Source of the DNA: Amphirosellinia nigrospora
Taxonomy: Eukaryota; Ascomycota; Sordariomycetes; Xylariales; Xylariaceae
Length of the DNA: 64,000 bases
NCBI GenBank assembly: GCA_004123355.1
Contig: SCHM01000003.1
Location: forward strand, 5,413,058-5,477,057
Reading direction: 5' to 3'
Part shown: piece after piece, positions 21,643 through 34,856 of the stretch
Position numbering within the stretch: the first letter of the stretch is position 1
Layout of the letters: every line of letters starts with the position of its first letter
The notes under the pieces: model-generated
Databases searched by the model: none
What the model was told of the DNA's origin: nothing
The model's input: only the letters and a program-made list of their open reading frames with translations
Made by a program: the position numbers and the translations under genes

Positions 21643-24071
21643 TCACTTGCCCTCATCTGAAGCATCGGAGTCGGCAAACATATCCACAGCTCTCATGCGC
21701 CTCCTTAGTTGCTGTGACTGCTTAGAAGGCGATGTCCCATCATTTGTTGGCGTAATAGCATCATTCGTAGAATCTGTTTTGTCTGTGTCGACGTTGGTGC
21801 CAGGTTCCTGTTCCGGTGCCGAAGCATCATCATCGTCCATAGGCACCCCGTCTATATCGCTGTCGAGCTCTACGTCTATATCCATATCTTCATCTATCGC
21901 CTCGCCGTCTAGATCATCAACATCGCCGACCTCCCCATCTTTAGGGCCAGTGCCCGGATCAGTCGATACGGGTAGAAAGCTTTTATTATCACTCGTGAGA
22001 GATGATCCCGCCTCGACAGTCTTCCATCTCCCACCCTTCTTTGGGCCCTCGGGCAACTCTTCTTTCTTGGCGCTTGGTGGGTTTTCGAAAGTCTGCGTGA
22101 AAAATTGCTGGGCATCATTGGGGAATGCACACCAGCCTTCCCAAAGGCTGAGTATGAGGCCCACACTGCGCTTCCATTTCTCTGCTCGGAGACCCCACTT
22201 CAGGCGTTCGGCAAGGAGGCCAAGGTTCTCGAAAACTTTGGCTTGTTTAAGCGAAGTCTCAAAAAGCTGGCGGTAGCGCCAGGCATGTCGGACGCCGCTG
22301 GTGGCCGAAGACGAAAGTATATCGCTTACTACGTAAAGGCCAATCAAGCTAGCACCACTTGTATCCCGTGCCTCTGTAGCTTTTCCGGCGACATCCTCCG
22401 GTAAAGGGGTCGAATCCAATGACCCGTTGCCAGGATCATCATCACCAACTTCTCTACGGTGCTCCGGATTTGCGGATGTCAGCGCAAACGGCCTCACGAT
22501 ATTGGAGACAATCGTTTCGACTACCTCATCCGAACCCCTGCTTGAATGCGTGATTGCGAAAGACGTAAGGCGGGCAATATCGCCCTTTCGTATTTTCGTT
22601 AAAGTCGTGGGGAGTCGTGCCAGTAGGTGAGTAAGTTTGGCCTTTTCGATAGGATTGAGATAAACCTTCCCGTTGTCTCCATTATCCGTAGGTTTATGGC
22701 CCTCTTCTTCAAAGTCTTCGTCATCAGACGAGTTGTATTCTGGATCTGATATAAACTCATCCACACCGGTGGCATATTCATAAGCTAGCGGCTTATCGGG
22801 CACTTTCCATGCATGGCTACCTTCAAAGAGCGGTAGGTATTTTGCTTGCTGCCCACCACTCTCCTGGCCTCCAGTGATGACTTCCCACAATCGCCAACGA
22901 TACCAGACACCCCCTTCGCTCCTCGCATCCCAGATCCATGCCCATCTTTCTTGCTTCTGCACGTCAGGTCGTGACATAAGCAGAGCCTCGAACTCTGGTC
23001 CATGTTCTAGAACAGACTCAACGACCCTATGGATCAATTGGATCTGTTTGATATCGCCGGGGGGGCGTATAGGGACATGTAAGATGGTCCTAGATATCGG
23101 GCCACCACCAGTGTTATACGAAGATGGGGGAGCGAATCCTCGATGAAAGCACCCGGTTGATAAGGGTCGTTATCATTGGCTTGTGGAACTGGTTTGGCCC
23201 CAAACGCGTGTGATGTTGACGTAGATGTAAGAGTCGAAGCTGCTGCAGACGAAACAGCTGAGGATAAATGTCTGTGTAGAGATAGGTAGAAACCATAGCC
23301 TAAGTAGCTGTTCTGTAAGGAACTGACAGCGGCGTCGATATCTGCAGCTGGTGTCTCTGTAGATAGAGTGACGATGGCTGCCATTTTTTCTTTCGCCCGA
23401 GGCAGTATTTATTGACGGCTGAATCTTGACATTCTCCACGACTAAATTCGCAGGTATCAGGGCCTTCACGACAGCCGGCGACGTCCTGGTGGTAAGTTCG
23501 ACAGTCTCAAAGTTGGTCTCGCGACAGCCTTCTCTCGGCCAGGTCCCGTGAACGCGCATCAGCTTCGTCATCGCTTGTATTAAATGCTTTCGTTATGCCC
23601 TTCGGCTTTGGCACGATACCGCCTCATTGTCGTCGTCGTAAAACCCCAGCCGCCCCTTCCTTCATCATGTCCTTTTCTGGCGGGTGCTTGTTGGAAGGAG
23701 TCGTGTTTCTTTTTGCCAAAAGACGTAGGCACGGGACCAAGAGATCCCGGTCCACTCTTCAAGCTGGTTGCGCCGAAATGTCTCTTTCCAAGTCCACCTC
23801 CGGTGCCGAACTGCGGAGGATTCCCACCGGTGCGCCCAAAAGAGGTGCTATTCTGGGTCCTCCTGCTGTCGAATATACCAGCATCATCCTCGTCGTCGTC
23901 GTTGTCGAAGCTCTTGACAAAGCTCTCGTAAACGGCAGCAGTCTCGGCAGCCTCTCTTTTGCGCTTCGCCTCCGCTTCTGCCTTTTGCTTCTCAAAAGCA
24001 GATTGTTTGGAGGGCTTCTGAAGCTTGGCCTCGACATCGGGGAAATCGTCGAGTTTGTTGTTGGCTGACAT
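21643..24071 (-). CDS. U2SURP: U2 snRNP-associated SURP protein (U2SURP/SR140-like)
   Basis: Core splicing factor of the U2 snRNP. Blocks in order: N-terminus MSANNKLDDFPDVEAKLQ with a charged helix, an RRM (LRLSNLPPG, then SPAVVKALIPANLVVENVKI), the conserved linker (DIDAAVSSLQNSYLGYGFYLSLHRHLSS, FGAKPVP), a SURP module (IHRVVESVLEHGPEFEALLMSRPDVQ, WAWIWDARSEGGVWYRWRLWE), a CID/RPR domain (LLARLPTTLTKIRKGDIARLTSFAI) and an acidic tail. The frame changes several times between 24071 and 23034: near 23640 (G4T4), 23620-23575, 23487, about 23387 (A6) and 23148 (T3). Each block reads correctly on its own and most changes need one base in a homopolymer. From 23040 to the end the frame is clean. 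An essential spliceosome component is unlikely to be this broken, so base-calling error is suspected. Total about 800 residues. Confidence 0.85.
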
Positions 24072-24922
24072 GGTGGATCAAGTCAATGGAATCGGCGCGT
24101 GCTTGAGCGTTATTGTGTTTCGGGCTCGCGTTGGTCTGCGGCGTCTAGTGACGCGCTCTGGACTTGATGGTTAGACAACCACCATCGATTCAGATGGGTT
24201 GTTGACTTGAGTACCATGCTATTTGAGGTGTGCAGTTTAGGATTGGAGGAAACGGAAATGCTGTATGCATTTGGATGTGAAGGCAGATGATTATGATCCG
24301 TCGACGCCTACTTACAGCGTCAGGTCATCGACCATGTTGCGACCTTATCGTTATCGTTATCGCTAATACGACCCACCTACCAGATTCAATATTCAATGTC
24401 CATCCAAGTGTTACATAAACCTTAAGCAGACAATTAAAATAGCAAGCTATCATGCCAGACTAAAAGCAACAAAGCAGTTGGCAGCACACACGTAAACAAA
24501 CGGCCAATAATACAATTAATGGAAGTTTTAACAGGGGCATGACGCTATTGGAAACTCCCAAGTACAGTGCAGGTAAGTTACTATAGATCGCCCCAGTCAT
24601 GTGTTTTTACTGTAGATACCTACAACTAACATCTACCGAATCTAGCACGTACAATGCGGTAACCTTCAACTAGACTAGACTAGCGTACGAGAGATCGAAA
24701 CGGAAGATGCCGATGATCATGCCTCCCCCCCGGCAGCGGGGTACTTCCAAAGTTGGCTCCTAGTCTCGGACATGAATCTCAGAGGGCGTAAACGGAGGTC
24801 AAAGGGGTTTGGGTTGTATTTCATATTATCTATATAACAATATCATCATCTTAGTATTCTCGATATATTTGCTGAGAGTAACGCCCTCACTATGATTTAA
24901 CGCCAAGACACGATAACGACTG
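24072..24922. other. Divergent promoter region, 0.85 kb
   Basis: Between U2SURP (minus) and the flavoenzyme (plus). No other feature seen. Confidence 0.5.
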
Positions 24923-26673
24923 ATGGCTCACTTCCTTTGTCCTATCCCAGCTGTTCCCGGCGTCGAAAAGGCTCCCGATGTACCTGACCTCCCGAAAGAT
25001 AAGAAAGAAACCTCAGACGGGGAGGCGGGTGCGTTTAAGCCACCCGAGAGGTAACGATTCTATTTTTTTTTCTTTTCTGTTTGTGCTGTCTTCGATTTGA
25101 TATGTTCAGAGCAACCGCCTACCCAAACAAGACCATACCTACAGATGAGGTAACTTGGCAGGCTAACCGAGGAGCGGCAAAACAGCATCCTCATAATCGG
25201 TCAGGCGTATTTGGCTGAGCACAGCACTCTCGCTAGCACGCCGTCCCGAGATCCCTTCAGGGACGGCCATAACAATCATCGACCGTTCTCCTGACCCCGG
25301 CGTATTCCCCGCTCGCGATGCTGCGTCCATCGACTCCTCACGAATCATCCGCGCCGATTACTCTGACCCAGCCTACACCAAGCTTGCAGGCGAGGCACAG
25401 GCGCACTGGCGACGCGACCTCGACGACCCAGACTCCCTTGGCGGGAGCGGGCGCTACCATGAATCCGGACTGCTGCTCGCGGCAGACTCTGGCGGCGATG
25501 ACGCCGTTGTGCGCCCCGACGGGCACCCCCGGCCTGGGCTACACGAAGCGTAGCTGGGTAAACGCGTTGGCGTTAGCGCATAGCGAGGGCCGTGGCCTGT
25601 CATCTGTCCGGCTCCTGCCCATGCCCTTCGCCATAAGCGCAGGGTCGCGCACCGGGGGCGAGTGGGCGGACTGGGGATACCTCAACACCGCAGCGGGGTG
25701 GGCTGATGCGGAGAAGAGCATGCAGTGGTTATATGACAAAGTCGTGAAGACGGGCCGCGTGACGTTCGTGAACGGGGTTGTAGAGACGCTCGAGACGGAG
25801 ACGGGGAGGTTACCAGCAACAGAACAGCGTGTAACGGGTGCCCGTCTTGCCGATGGCCGCACCTTCTCCGCTGGCCTGGTCATTGTGGCGGCTGGCGCAT
25901 GGACACCGTCACTCGTGGACCTGGCCGGCCAGGCTGTCGCAACGGGACAATGTCTCGCCTACCTTCGGCTAACAGACGAGGAGCAGGCGAAGCTAGCGAA
26001 CATGCCCGTGTGTCTTAACCTAACAGACGGATGCTTCGCCATCCCACCCCGGGACAACATACTAAAGATCGCGCGGCATTCCTACGGGTATTTGAATCCG
26101 CAACCTGTCTCCCACGCGCCGCTCAAGTCCCCCTCCTCAACCAGCCCGATGGGCGATAGCGAAAACAGGGTCACAAAAACGATCTCTCAGCCCCGAACGC
26201 ACATCACAGACCCGTCCCTCTCCATACCCGAAGAAGGCGCCTCAGACCTCCGCCGCGCCTTACGGAGAATGATACCGTGGGGAGATGTGGCCGAGCGCCC
26301 GTTTTTCAAGACACGGTTGTGTTGGTACACGGATACACCGACAGGGGACTGGATAATAGACTACCACCCTTCCTACGAGAATCTCTTTATAGCCACCGGG
26401 GGCAGCGGCCATGCATTCAAGTTCCTCCCCATAATAGGCGAAAGGGTAGTGGATTGTCTCCTGGGTAGGTGTCCGGAGGAGTTTCGAGAGAAATGGAAAT
26501 GGAAAGGCAGCGTCCAAATCAAGGGAGATGTGGATGCAGCAAATAGCAACGGAGCAGCATTCCTTCAAAAGGATCTAGATGTTGAAGGTATCATTGCAAC
26601 AGAGGATGGAAGTAGAGGCGGGAAGCCTGGTCTCATTCTCCAGGATGAGATGATCAAAAGTAAAAGAGGCTAA
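24923..26673 (+). CDS. Fructosyl amino acid oxidase / sarcosine oxidase-like flavoenzyme
   Basis: DAO-fold oxidase acting on secondary amines. Exon 1 24923-25050, intron 25051-25161, and exon 2 from 25162, which starts the FAD motif (NSILIIG, then GVFG after correction). The middle and C-terminus are clear: GWADAEKSMQWLYDKV, IARHSYGYLNPQP, then KTRLCWYTDTPTGDWIIDYHP with the Cys expected to hold FAD covalently in this family, and ATGGSGHAFKFLPIIGE. Breaks: one T missing in GGTCAGG (about 25201) and one in GGCTGAGC (about 25213), and a two-base change near 25515, after which the 25318 frame runs intact to the stop at 26671-26673. Without them the protein is about 540 residues. It probably deglycates amino acids or oxidises N-alkyl amino acids to release H2O2, in cytosol or peroxisome; the C-terminal KSKRG is not a PTS1 signal. 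Confidence 0.78.
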
Positions 26674-27613
26674 ATTGCAAGCCTCACTGCTGCTTCTCAC
26701 TGCTACTCACAGCCACTGGGTAGGTAGCAAAAATAAATCTGAACATCAAAAAAACCCTTCCGCCTAAGGCATGGGAATAGATACGTGTGGCAAAGGTATA
26801 ATTATATGTACGAAGCAATCCAATTACCTTAGGTATATGTACAGCGGGAGTCATCATAAGGTTGCGTAAAGTGATATATATTCTCTACTTAGCAGAGAAT
26901 ATTTGAATTTACGGCGTCATGTTTTCTTTGTTTTCATTTCTGGGAAGAACCAAGACGCGGCAAGCGAAACATAGCCCGCAATCAGCCGTATCAATGTGAT
27001 GCAAATTGAGCCCGAAAAGACACATTCGCCCAGTCATCCACAGAATATGCAGTGCACATATCAGATATGAAAACCTTTCGGCAATCAGTAAACTGTATGT
27101 GGCTAGAGGTGATTTTGCTGCTCGAAACAGTTCCATCACCCTTGCGATGTCATCATCCTCCGTACTACGGGTTAACTGGCTTCCACCATCGCACCCTCTT
27201 TTGCTCCCTTGAGCCAAATTAAAACAGCACAGCCCGACCAGCGCGGTGCTGTCGAAGAATGCAACCATGCAATCTATGTTGTTCGTCTGACCAGGTCTAA
27301 CAACGTTTTCTGTGAAGAAACTATTCAACCTGGTCCCTTCCTGTGTAAAATCCACCCCTGTGTATGAACGCCGATGCAATGCAGTGTTGAGAAAATCAAT
27401 GTTACAAGTGGCAGGACCCGTGGGGTAGAGGACCAACATGATCCTCGAGCATCCACGTTGATGCGACGCCACAACTCGCAAACAGTCATGATATCGTGAA
27501 GAATTTGGTACAAGTGTAGGGTATTCGGAAAGGATAGTCGAGGCTGAGAACTAGCCACGTATGACCTAGATCCGTCTGTTAGGGTATCTTGCTAAGCAAG
27601 TATCCCAAGAGAT
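26674..27613. other. Downstream flank of the oxidase and TBP genes
   Basis: Convergent 3' flanks. Contains a 190-codon minus-strand open frame at 26909-27481 with no recognisable motif, Cys-rich near its end; listed as a finding rather than a gene. Confidence 0.4.
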
Positions 27614-28551
27614 CTAGACCTTGCGGAAGTCTGCACAGAGCTAGTTAGTTTCACCAGATTCAGCATAAGGGACCGGGTGAAATGGACCTACCTTGAAGCA
27701 CAGGATAGATCATCTCAAAGGCTTGATAGATCTCCTCGCGGACTTTAGCGCCCGTCAGGACGATCTTGCCGCTGACAAAGATCAAGAGAACGATCTTGGG
27801 CTTGATCATACGGTAGATCAGACCGGGGAACAGCTCAGGTTCATAAGAGCTGAAGTTGTGATGTCGAGAAGCCAGACCCTCAAGACGGATAGGAAACTTG
27901 ATGTCGCAACTGCCGACGATATTCTGGATCTTAAAGTCGGTAAACTTGGCATTAAAGCCAAGTTTCTGGATGATGCGGGCATATTTGCGTGACGCCAGTT
28001 TAGAATCGTCTTCAGACTTCGCACCGGTAACAACCATCTTGCCCGAGGCGAAGATAAGTGCCGTGGTCTTGGGCTCACGAATACGCATGATTACAGCAGC
28101 AAAACGCTGTTCGGGTCAGCAAATATGCCATTGATGAATATTCAGCTCACGCTCTGTCAAAATCGTACCTTGGGATTGTACTCAGCGTTTCTCGCATGCA
28201 GGGCGATCGTCTTCAAATCTAAACGGCAATCCAGGTTGACCGTTGCGACGATATTTCTTGAGCATGCGAGGTAAGCCTAGGTTCACAGCACACTCTCGAT
28301 GCAATTTATACGTACTGCAAAGTAGGAGTCAAACCACTTCCAGCCTGCGTGGCAGCAGGCGTGGCAGCGGGTGTTGCGGGAGTCACCCCAGTCCCGTTTG
28401 CAGCCTGGCCGCCTTGCACGCCATTTGGGAGGCGCTGGTTGTCGAACGGAGGTGTGAGTTCCGTTGCGGCGGTGGGGAAGGAGAGCGAACCCGGTGCAGT
28501 GAATGCCTTGGCTTGCGCCGCGTTCTGAGGATGGGTCTGAAGAGAGTCCAT
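27614..28551 (-). CDS. TBP: TATA-box-binding protein (TBP)
   Basis: Complete general transcription factor of 251 residues in four exons: 28551-28316, 28256-28169, 28106-27692 and a 17-nt last exon 27630-27614. Introns are 59, 62 and 61 bp and all join in phase. The N-terminal tail ([34 protein letters not shown]) is followed by the two saddle repeats: [36 protein letters not shown] and [32 protein letters not shown]. The last exon supplies the conserved end DFRKV. It binds the TATA element as a subunit of TFIID, SAGA-linked and TFIIIB complexes in the nucleus. No break is seen. The N-tail resembles Sordariomycete proteins. Confidence 0.96.
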
Positions 28552-31500
28552 TTCGTTGAGCAGCGGCTTGAAACGTGTCGCGAACTGCTGGCTCGGAAAT
28601 TCAGACGAAAGTTACTGCGAATGGATGACGTCAGATATCAGGTTAATTGAGAAGGTGCAATACACCAAAGATCGGCGAGTATTGGTGCAAGAGCGATAGG
28701 CGCAGCGGTCGTCTCTGTAAGAAACAAGAGCTGGAAGACAACTGCGTAGGTAGGCAGATTGGCTTAAATCGTTACGCAAATGCGCACTGATGGTGAGTGT
28801 GGAAACAGGTGGCAGAGAAATGGCGGGCGGTGGGGGTGAGGTGTTGTCATGGACGACCAATCGACAACCACCAAAAGCCAACACAACTACCCGCTGACGA
28901 TACGATCGTGACGAAGATTCAAAAGCATAATGAAAGCAAGCCTTACCAGAAGAGAGCGATGGAGATGAACAAATGAATGTCTCCCCAACTGAAATTCTCG
29001 ATACGTAGTTGGTGATAGATGAATATCTATCCAGGCACACACACACAGAGGAATGAAGTTCAGGCTCCACAAGCGTTAATCTCGCTGGACACCGCACGAT
29101 CGTGATATTTGGACGAGGTACGCAGTGCAAGGGACTCAAGAGTATTGTCGAGGTCGGGAATCAATCGGGATTCGACGGCGACAACGAAGACGAAAAAGAG
29201 ATGATGGTGAGTTCAGAGATCTTAGTCTTGTTTATTGCGATTTTGCTTCTCTTGGCTACACTGCACTATGACCTGTGCGGCGCGGGATACTACCAGTAAT
29301 CTGGAGGATGATGAATGAGGACAGAAGTCTGGATGCGTGTGGGCGGCGGGTCGAATCCCTAAAAAGATAGATGAACAATGGAACAAAGACGGGCAGCCGA
29401 GGGCTTCTAGGTTCTTTGTCGCTTCCGCTTTATTGACCGCCTGTCAGGCAATCAGGCAGGGTCAGGGTAGTGAATGATAGTGAATGCGATAAGCGTTGCC
29501 ACAGAATAGACTTCAATCAACATGCAGCGGCAGTGATGATTGATGTAGGTATTGTGGGTTGTGCGGGGGTGGGTCCCTGGTCGCTGGGTGGGCGACGATG
29601 ACGACGGGAGGAGATAAGTATTACGGTGCCAGACGTGCTTGAGCAAACAAGACAGCTGGCAGGAGCCGGCAGTAACGATTACGTAAGGCTGGGTGGGGCG
29701 GTAAAATTGGGAGGGAGGTGTGAGGGGACTTTCGGTCCGGGTTTCGGCGCAAAGGTTTACAACTATCGAGGTTGAGGGGAAGTCGGCCTTCTTATAATTT
29801 TTGGAGGCCAGCCGCCTTCGTGGGCCGTCCACTGAGTTTTCAGGCCGCCACGCCCCCCATGTGGCGCCCGTCCACAAATCACTACCCTAAGTTTATGCTT
29901 GCCGCATCGGTGGGCCGCTAGCGGCCTTGCAGCCAATCAGATGGAATTTTCGGCCTTGATTTCATCTGCTTTCTCCTGGCCCGCCACAAGCTCTTGGTTC
30001 CTACAAGTCACTTTTCTTCCTTCTCTTTCACTTCTCCCTCCCTCCATCCAAAGCCGAGAGCACTCTCTCCAACCCAACCCAAATCAGCCCTCCGTCGTCG
30101 CTGCTTGGGTGTGCAACCCAAAACACATTGATAAAATCCTCATATTTCATTTGATTCCTACTCTCATTCGTATTACGAAACGATAAACTGTTCCATTACC
30201 AGCAGCACTCATGCAAAGATCCATCAATTGCAACGGACCGGAGTCAAGACAGAAAGCAACATGACTCGTTCATAACGTTCAGCGGAGGCGGCCGGCAAAC
30301 AGCGCGTTCATACGTCTACCCAGCGACGCGACGGATCCGCACTGTGCTCGACAATGGACGGACCCGGAACCGTCGTGTTGATTGGCTCAGCAGCCATGCC
30401 CAGGTAAAGTCTAGACTGGAAGGGTGTGTATCGAGGAGGGTTTTAGACCCCAGCCTATTGCTAGCCTGCCTGGTCACCTAACACCTAAAATCTGCACTCC
30501 TTGAAACGCGCAATCAAGCCCCCAGCTCTCTCTCATCCCTTTCTCCCTCCCTCCCCCTTTTTCTTGCTTCATCCCCATTGCTTTTGCATTTTCCTTCTCA
30601 ACTTACTCTTATTGAAGGTTCTGTCTTCAGCGATGCAGCTACCTTTTTTTCATTCACGGGAATCCTATCGAGTGCCGAGATTGATGCATCATTACACCAC
30701 GCCATATTCGTCCAAATGAGTGTGGCATGGTTGAGTCAAACAAACTGGGAGGCGCCGATCGAAGCAATCGCTAGGAGTATTAGAGAGAGCATTATCGTTT
30801 ACCCTGTGCGACGTCGCAGCTGACAATGCGGGTCTTTTTTGCCCGACCGGTACTTCTTGGTTGCGTCGATCGTTCGCTGAGAGTCGCAAGTCTCATTTCG
30901 GTGGTTTCGGGGGCCGGGGTTTCCCAGTCGCCTCTTAGCCGCATATCTACCGCGATGCTACCATCATCTTACCCCTATTCAGCAGTTGAGTATTGCACTT
31001 TTGGTTCTCCATTTTCCTCTGTTGGAGTTGGTTCTCATCGTCAGCACACGATTCAGTCGTCACCTGCGATTCAACTCGTTGCTGGCGAATGAACTGAACG
31101 CGGACACGTCAATGATGGTGGACCAGCGAGCGAGAGAGGAGCAGGCTAATTTCCTTGGTTTTATTGACTGTTGGTACCAGTGTACACTACGCATTAGGAT
31201 TTTAGTGGGTAGGTAATCATATCTAGCGCGGCTTATTGGCCCTGATAGGCTTCGCCATCTCTCAACTCTTTTCTTCTTGGCGTTTCTTTGGAGCCACCCC
31301 CTGTTAGCAGCGTAGCCTCGCTCGCATCCTTGCTTTCTTCGTCTCGCATTCCCGCAGCTGCTCCCAGCCAACCCCGTCTCGACGCTTAGGCCTATGACTC
31401 ATTCACAGCCTCATATTTATGCACTTCTCTGCCATCTTTGTGATCAGCGTTTCTGTCCTCTTTCGTTATGACCTCATGGTTCAACATGTTCTCCCTTCCC

Positions 31501-34500
31501 TAGTCCTTTACAGTCGCGCCCTTGTATTGGATAATAGAACTGCGCACACGAGGCAGTATCCCATGCCAGCTCTCAAAGTGTTGCATCTGGGGCAATCAGG
31601 CTTTCTGATTTGGTGACGCCTTTCCGCGTACTGTAGGCTGTCGCGTCGCGGCGGGTGTAATACAAACGCTGCTATAAGTTCCAGCCAATGCAGGTAAGCC
31701 ATGCTACGCAAACTTGCGGCGGGGAAACATTTGAAGCGATGTGGTAGGTATGCAAGAAGCGCGGTACTCTTAAGTATACAGTATGTTACACTGTGGTCCA
31801 CCAATGAAAAGTTTTTCTTGTCTAGGCAACGCTTTAGGGTAGTACCCATAGCTGAAATCAATCCCAGCCAACCAAATTGACTCTCATGAAATTAATGCCA
31901 CTTGTGGTGGTAATGTTGCATAATGTCTCACCAAAGAGATTTCACCATTTAGCTGGAAGGTAGGTCTATCGTACCGTAAGTCTGAGACTATTAGCCATGC
32001 TTTTTGCACCTATTATAAGTACCTATAACCAACCAATTCCTTAACGAGTTTGACCCTCTATACTCGAGGTATGGCATAAGACCATTCATTATATTTTGCT
32101 ATTCATATGTTTTACAGCCACGCAAATAATATGCCCATAGCGTCTCATTTATGTCATTATCCTCACAGATACTAAAGTAATAGGGGCTCGACGACTCTTT
32201 AAACCTGAACATATTTTCTTATGACATGTGTGAAGGCTAATAAGTTTCAGTATTTGTTTTTTGCCAATGAAGAAATATGAATACAATGTTTCAAGAGATA
32301 GTATATAAGACTTGTGTTAGGCAGAGCCATGACTGGTCTTAACGCCATGAATCACGCCTTCTTAGATGTTATTGATTCCATGTTTCACGAACACAACCCC
32401 TACTTCACAAGCTCTCGCCCAACAAGAGGAGGTCTAATCCGTTTGAACATGGCTGATCATATTCGGAAATCTTGCATTTATTAGCACTGAGTGGGACTTT
32501 CAGAGACAGCCTACATCCCTTGCATTTCATGCTGATCTATGATGCCCCTATCTATAAAGACTCCTCTGTATTCTGAGTCTATGTGGATGATTCAAGTGTC
32601 CCGTATAGCTCTCGATTTCAAGCCATTGCACTACCAAACTATTTAAGTGCTGAACGCTCTCCCTGAATATAATACCTTGGTACTTATTTACCCCCTATTT
32701 TGCTAAGACTCGGTCGTCCAGCATAACTTCAGGTTAAGGGATGTTGTTTCGGGCCCGGCAGCATACCTGAGCATGATTTCGAAGGCAGTGTGAGTTTCTA
32801 GTCATAAAGACAGATCATCATGAATTGGCAATCGTATATTGAGGTCATTAAAATCACAATGGTCGTAAAGATGATCTGTAATTTTTCTAATCTGTTGGTT
32901 TTTATACTAGGATCACGTCTTTCTCAGTTTAACCCAGGTGCCTCGTACTCGACGCCCTGCCTTCATCTTCTATTACACGTGAATCTTAGGCGTGTTTTGT
33001 AGGTAATGATATTTCCAAGGCGACAAGGAGGCTGTAGTAGTTGGATTATCTGGCACGTTCCATTAACTAGATTAGTTGACTCTTTTATTACTCCTGGCTC
33101 GAGATGGATTAGTTGGTGGAATAATCTAATGTGTTCTGCTTTAAACATCTAGAACTTAGACTCTTTGCTCTTCGACGTTTCACAGTGATATTAAGAATGC
33201 GGCCTTTATTTATTGCAAATACAACTCTAAACAGAGTGCTGTCGGATAGAGAACGGCATACAAAACACAACTCCGAATTCATAAAATTTTGAGGTAGCTT
33301 ACACGCCAATGATAATATTTGATAACCTACGACGCCAGATAGCACCAACTAAGGAAACAAGAACATCAGCCGTTTAATTGTAAGCTGTCCGTAGCTAAAC
33401 CTGCTCGAAAAACATGAATTTTCACCGATGGAACCAACATATCAAGGTTGAGGAGAGGCAACTACTAATATTCATGTAGTTTATCTATGTCCCTGAGTCG
33501 AATTATAAATGGACCTTGCAGCGAGCTACTTTCCGCGTGCCCTTTCTTGCATGTTTGGAGTATACTGTGATAAGGGCATCTTATACCTGACGTAGATGGC
33601 GGGGGCTGCGTGGGGGTTATGTACTGCCGACGTAGGGTTAATAGAACGATTGAATGCGCCGTAACCTCCGTTTTGGATTGACTGCTCTTGGTTTGCAGTC
33701 GTGTATAGTAAATTGTACCACTGTCGCTGTAAGTGTAGCGTGACCTCTTTCCGAGCTTGTGGTTTTCATTACCGGCGGTACTATTAACATGTGATCAGGG
33801 ACTGCAACGTCCGATAGCGCACCGAAATCTAGGCCGGCTATAGTCGGCGCCACACACACACGCACGATACACGCTGTACCTCACTCATGCTACCCAAGAT
33901 GCTTAACCTAGATGCGGCAAGGCAAGGCGTGTCCTGCAAGGCCCCCTGGGCTCCCTATCCTATGCGTTTGATAGATTCGCATTAGTCCCAACACCGACGG
34001 ACGCCCACTTCCACCCCCTCGGGACTCCGGGCGTCAATACCTGGCATCCCTCGTGCTGCCTTGAACGATGTTGATGGAAATCGCCAATGTAACCCGAGTG
34101 GCCTGGTCTATCCGATCAATATTGCATTCGTGTGTAAAGTGTAAAGCCGGTTTCCGACATGCCAAGCTTCATCATCCCGATCGAGAACGGTTGCCGGATG
34201 CGCTGACCGCTAAGTGACGACAACACGGGCATGGCCATGCATCCACGTGTAAGCATGGTTCGTGGTACCAATCGATCGATATTGGTCAATTGGGATGACG
34301 GCTGCTAAAACTGTACCTGCAAACCTTCAAGGTTGCCTTAGTCCTTTCTAGATGCGTCTAGATACCTAAGTATCTAACCTACTTAGTGGTATCCAGTGAT
34401 ATCGGGAAAAAGAAATGGGGTGGGCGTGTACACTTACCGTATCTGCAACAGTTACTGGCTTTCCACGGATACTACATCATTGGTGACATGTCCGAGTTCG

Positions 34501-34856
34501 TTAGGTAGTACGACTTCGGAGCAATCCTGATTTCACACGTAAACCTTAAATCGGACACCCTCTTTGTGGCTTGTCTTAGCTGCCTACCTCCTAGTAGTCT
34601 AGACGGGATACTCTCCCAAGTACGATCGACAGCTGCAGATTTGGTCGTTTAGGGCGCTCCACACCTATCTGTCCCTTCTAGCTTGGTGAACCCTGTTTTT
34701 CAACACGAAGCTATAGTCTGGGCTGCCTTAGAAGCATTTCAGGTGGTCACCACGGCGGCGAGATAGCTATTGTTTCTCTCCCTGAAGCAAAGTTAGCTCG
34801 AAACCTTGCGGGCACAGACAACGTCCCGTGGGGGGTTGATTCAAGAAAAGAGAAGG
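28552..34856. other. Gene-poor region, 6.3 kb
   Basis: The first part is presumably the TBP promoter and 5' leader. Pyrimidine-rich, leader-like stretches occur near 30020-30070 and 30520-30570, and a candidate start with donor (ATG at 30354, GTAAAG at 30402) follows the first, but no second exon with recognisable protein was found. 31.9-34.8 kb is AT-rich with only short frames. A (CA)n run lies near 33851-33860. The 3' end is the likely promoter of the ATRR gene. Confidence 0.45.

Noticed and set aside
28612-29139. 175-codon minus-strand frame upstream of TBP
   Set aside because: Low-quality sequence overlapping the probable TBP promoter and leader.
29330-29375. Possible tRNA B box GGGTCGAATCC
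   Set aside because: The upstream 60 bases lack an A box and acceptor-stem pairing.
30826-31092. 88-codon plus-strand frame
   Set aside because: No signal peptide, motif or splice context; composition like the surrounding non-coding DNA.
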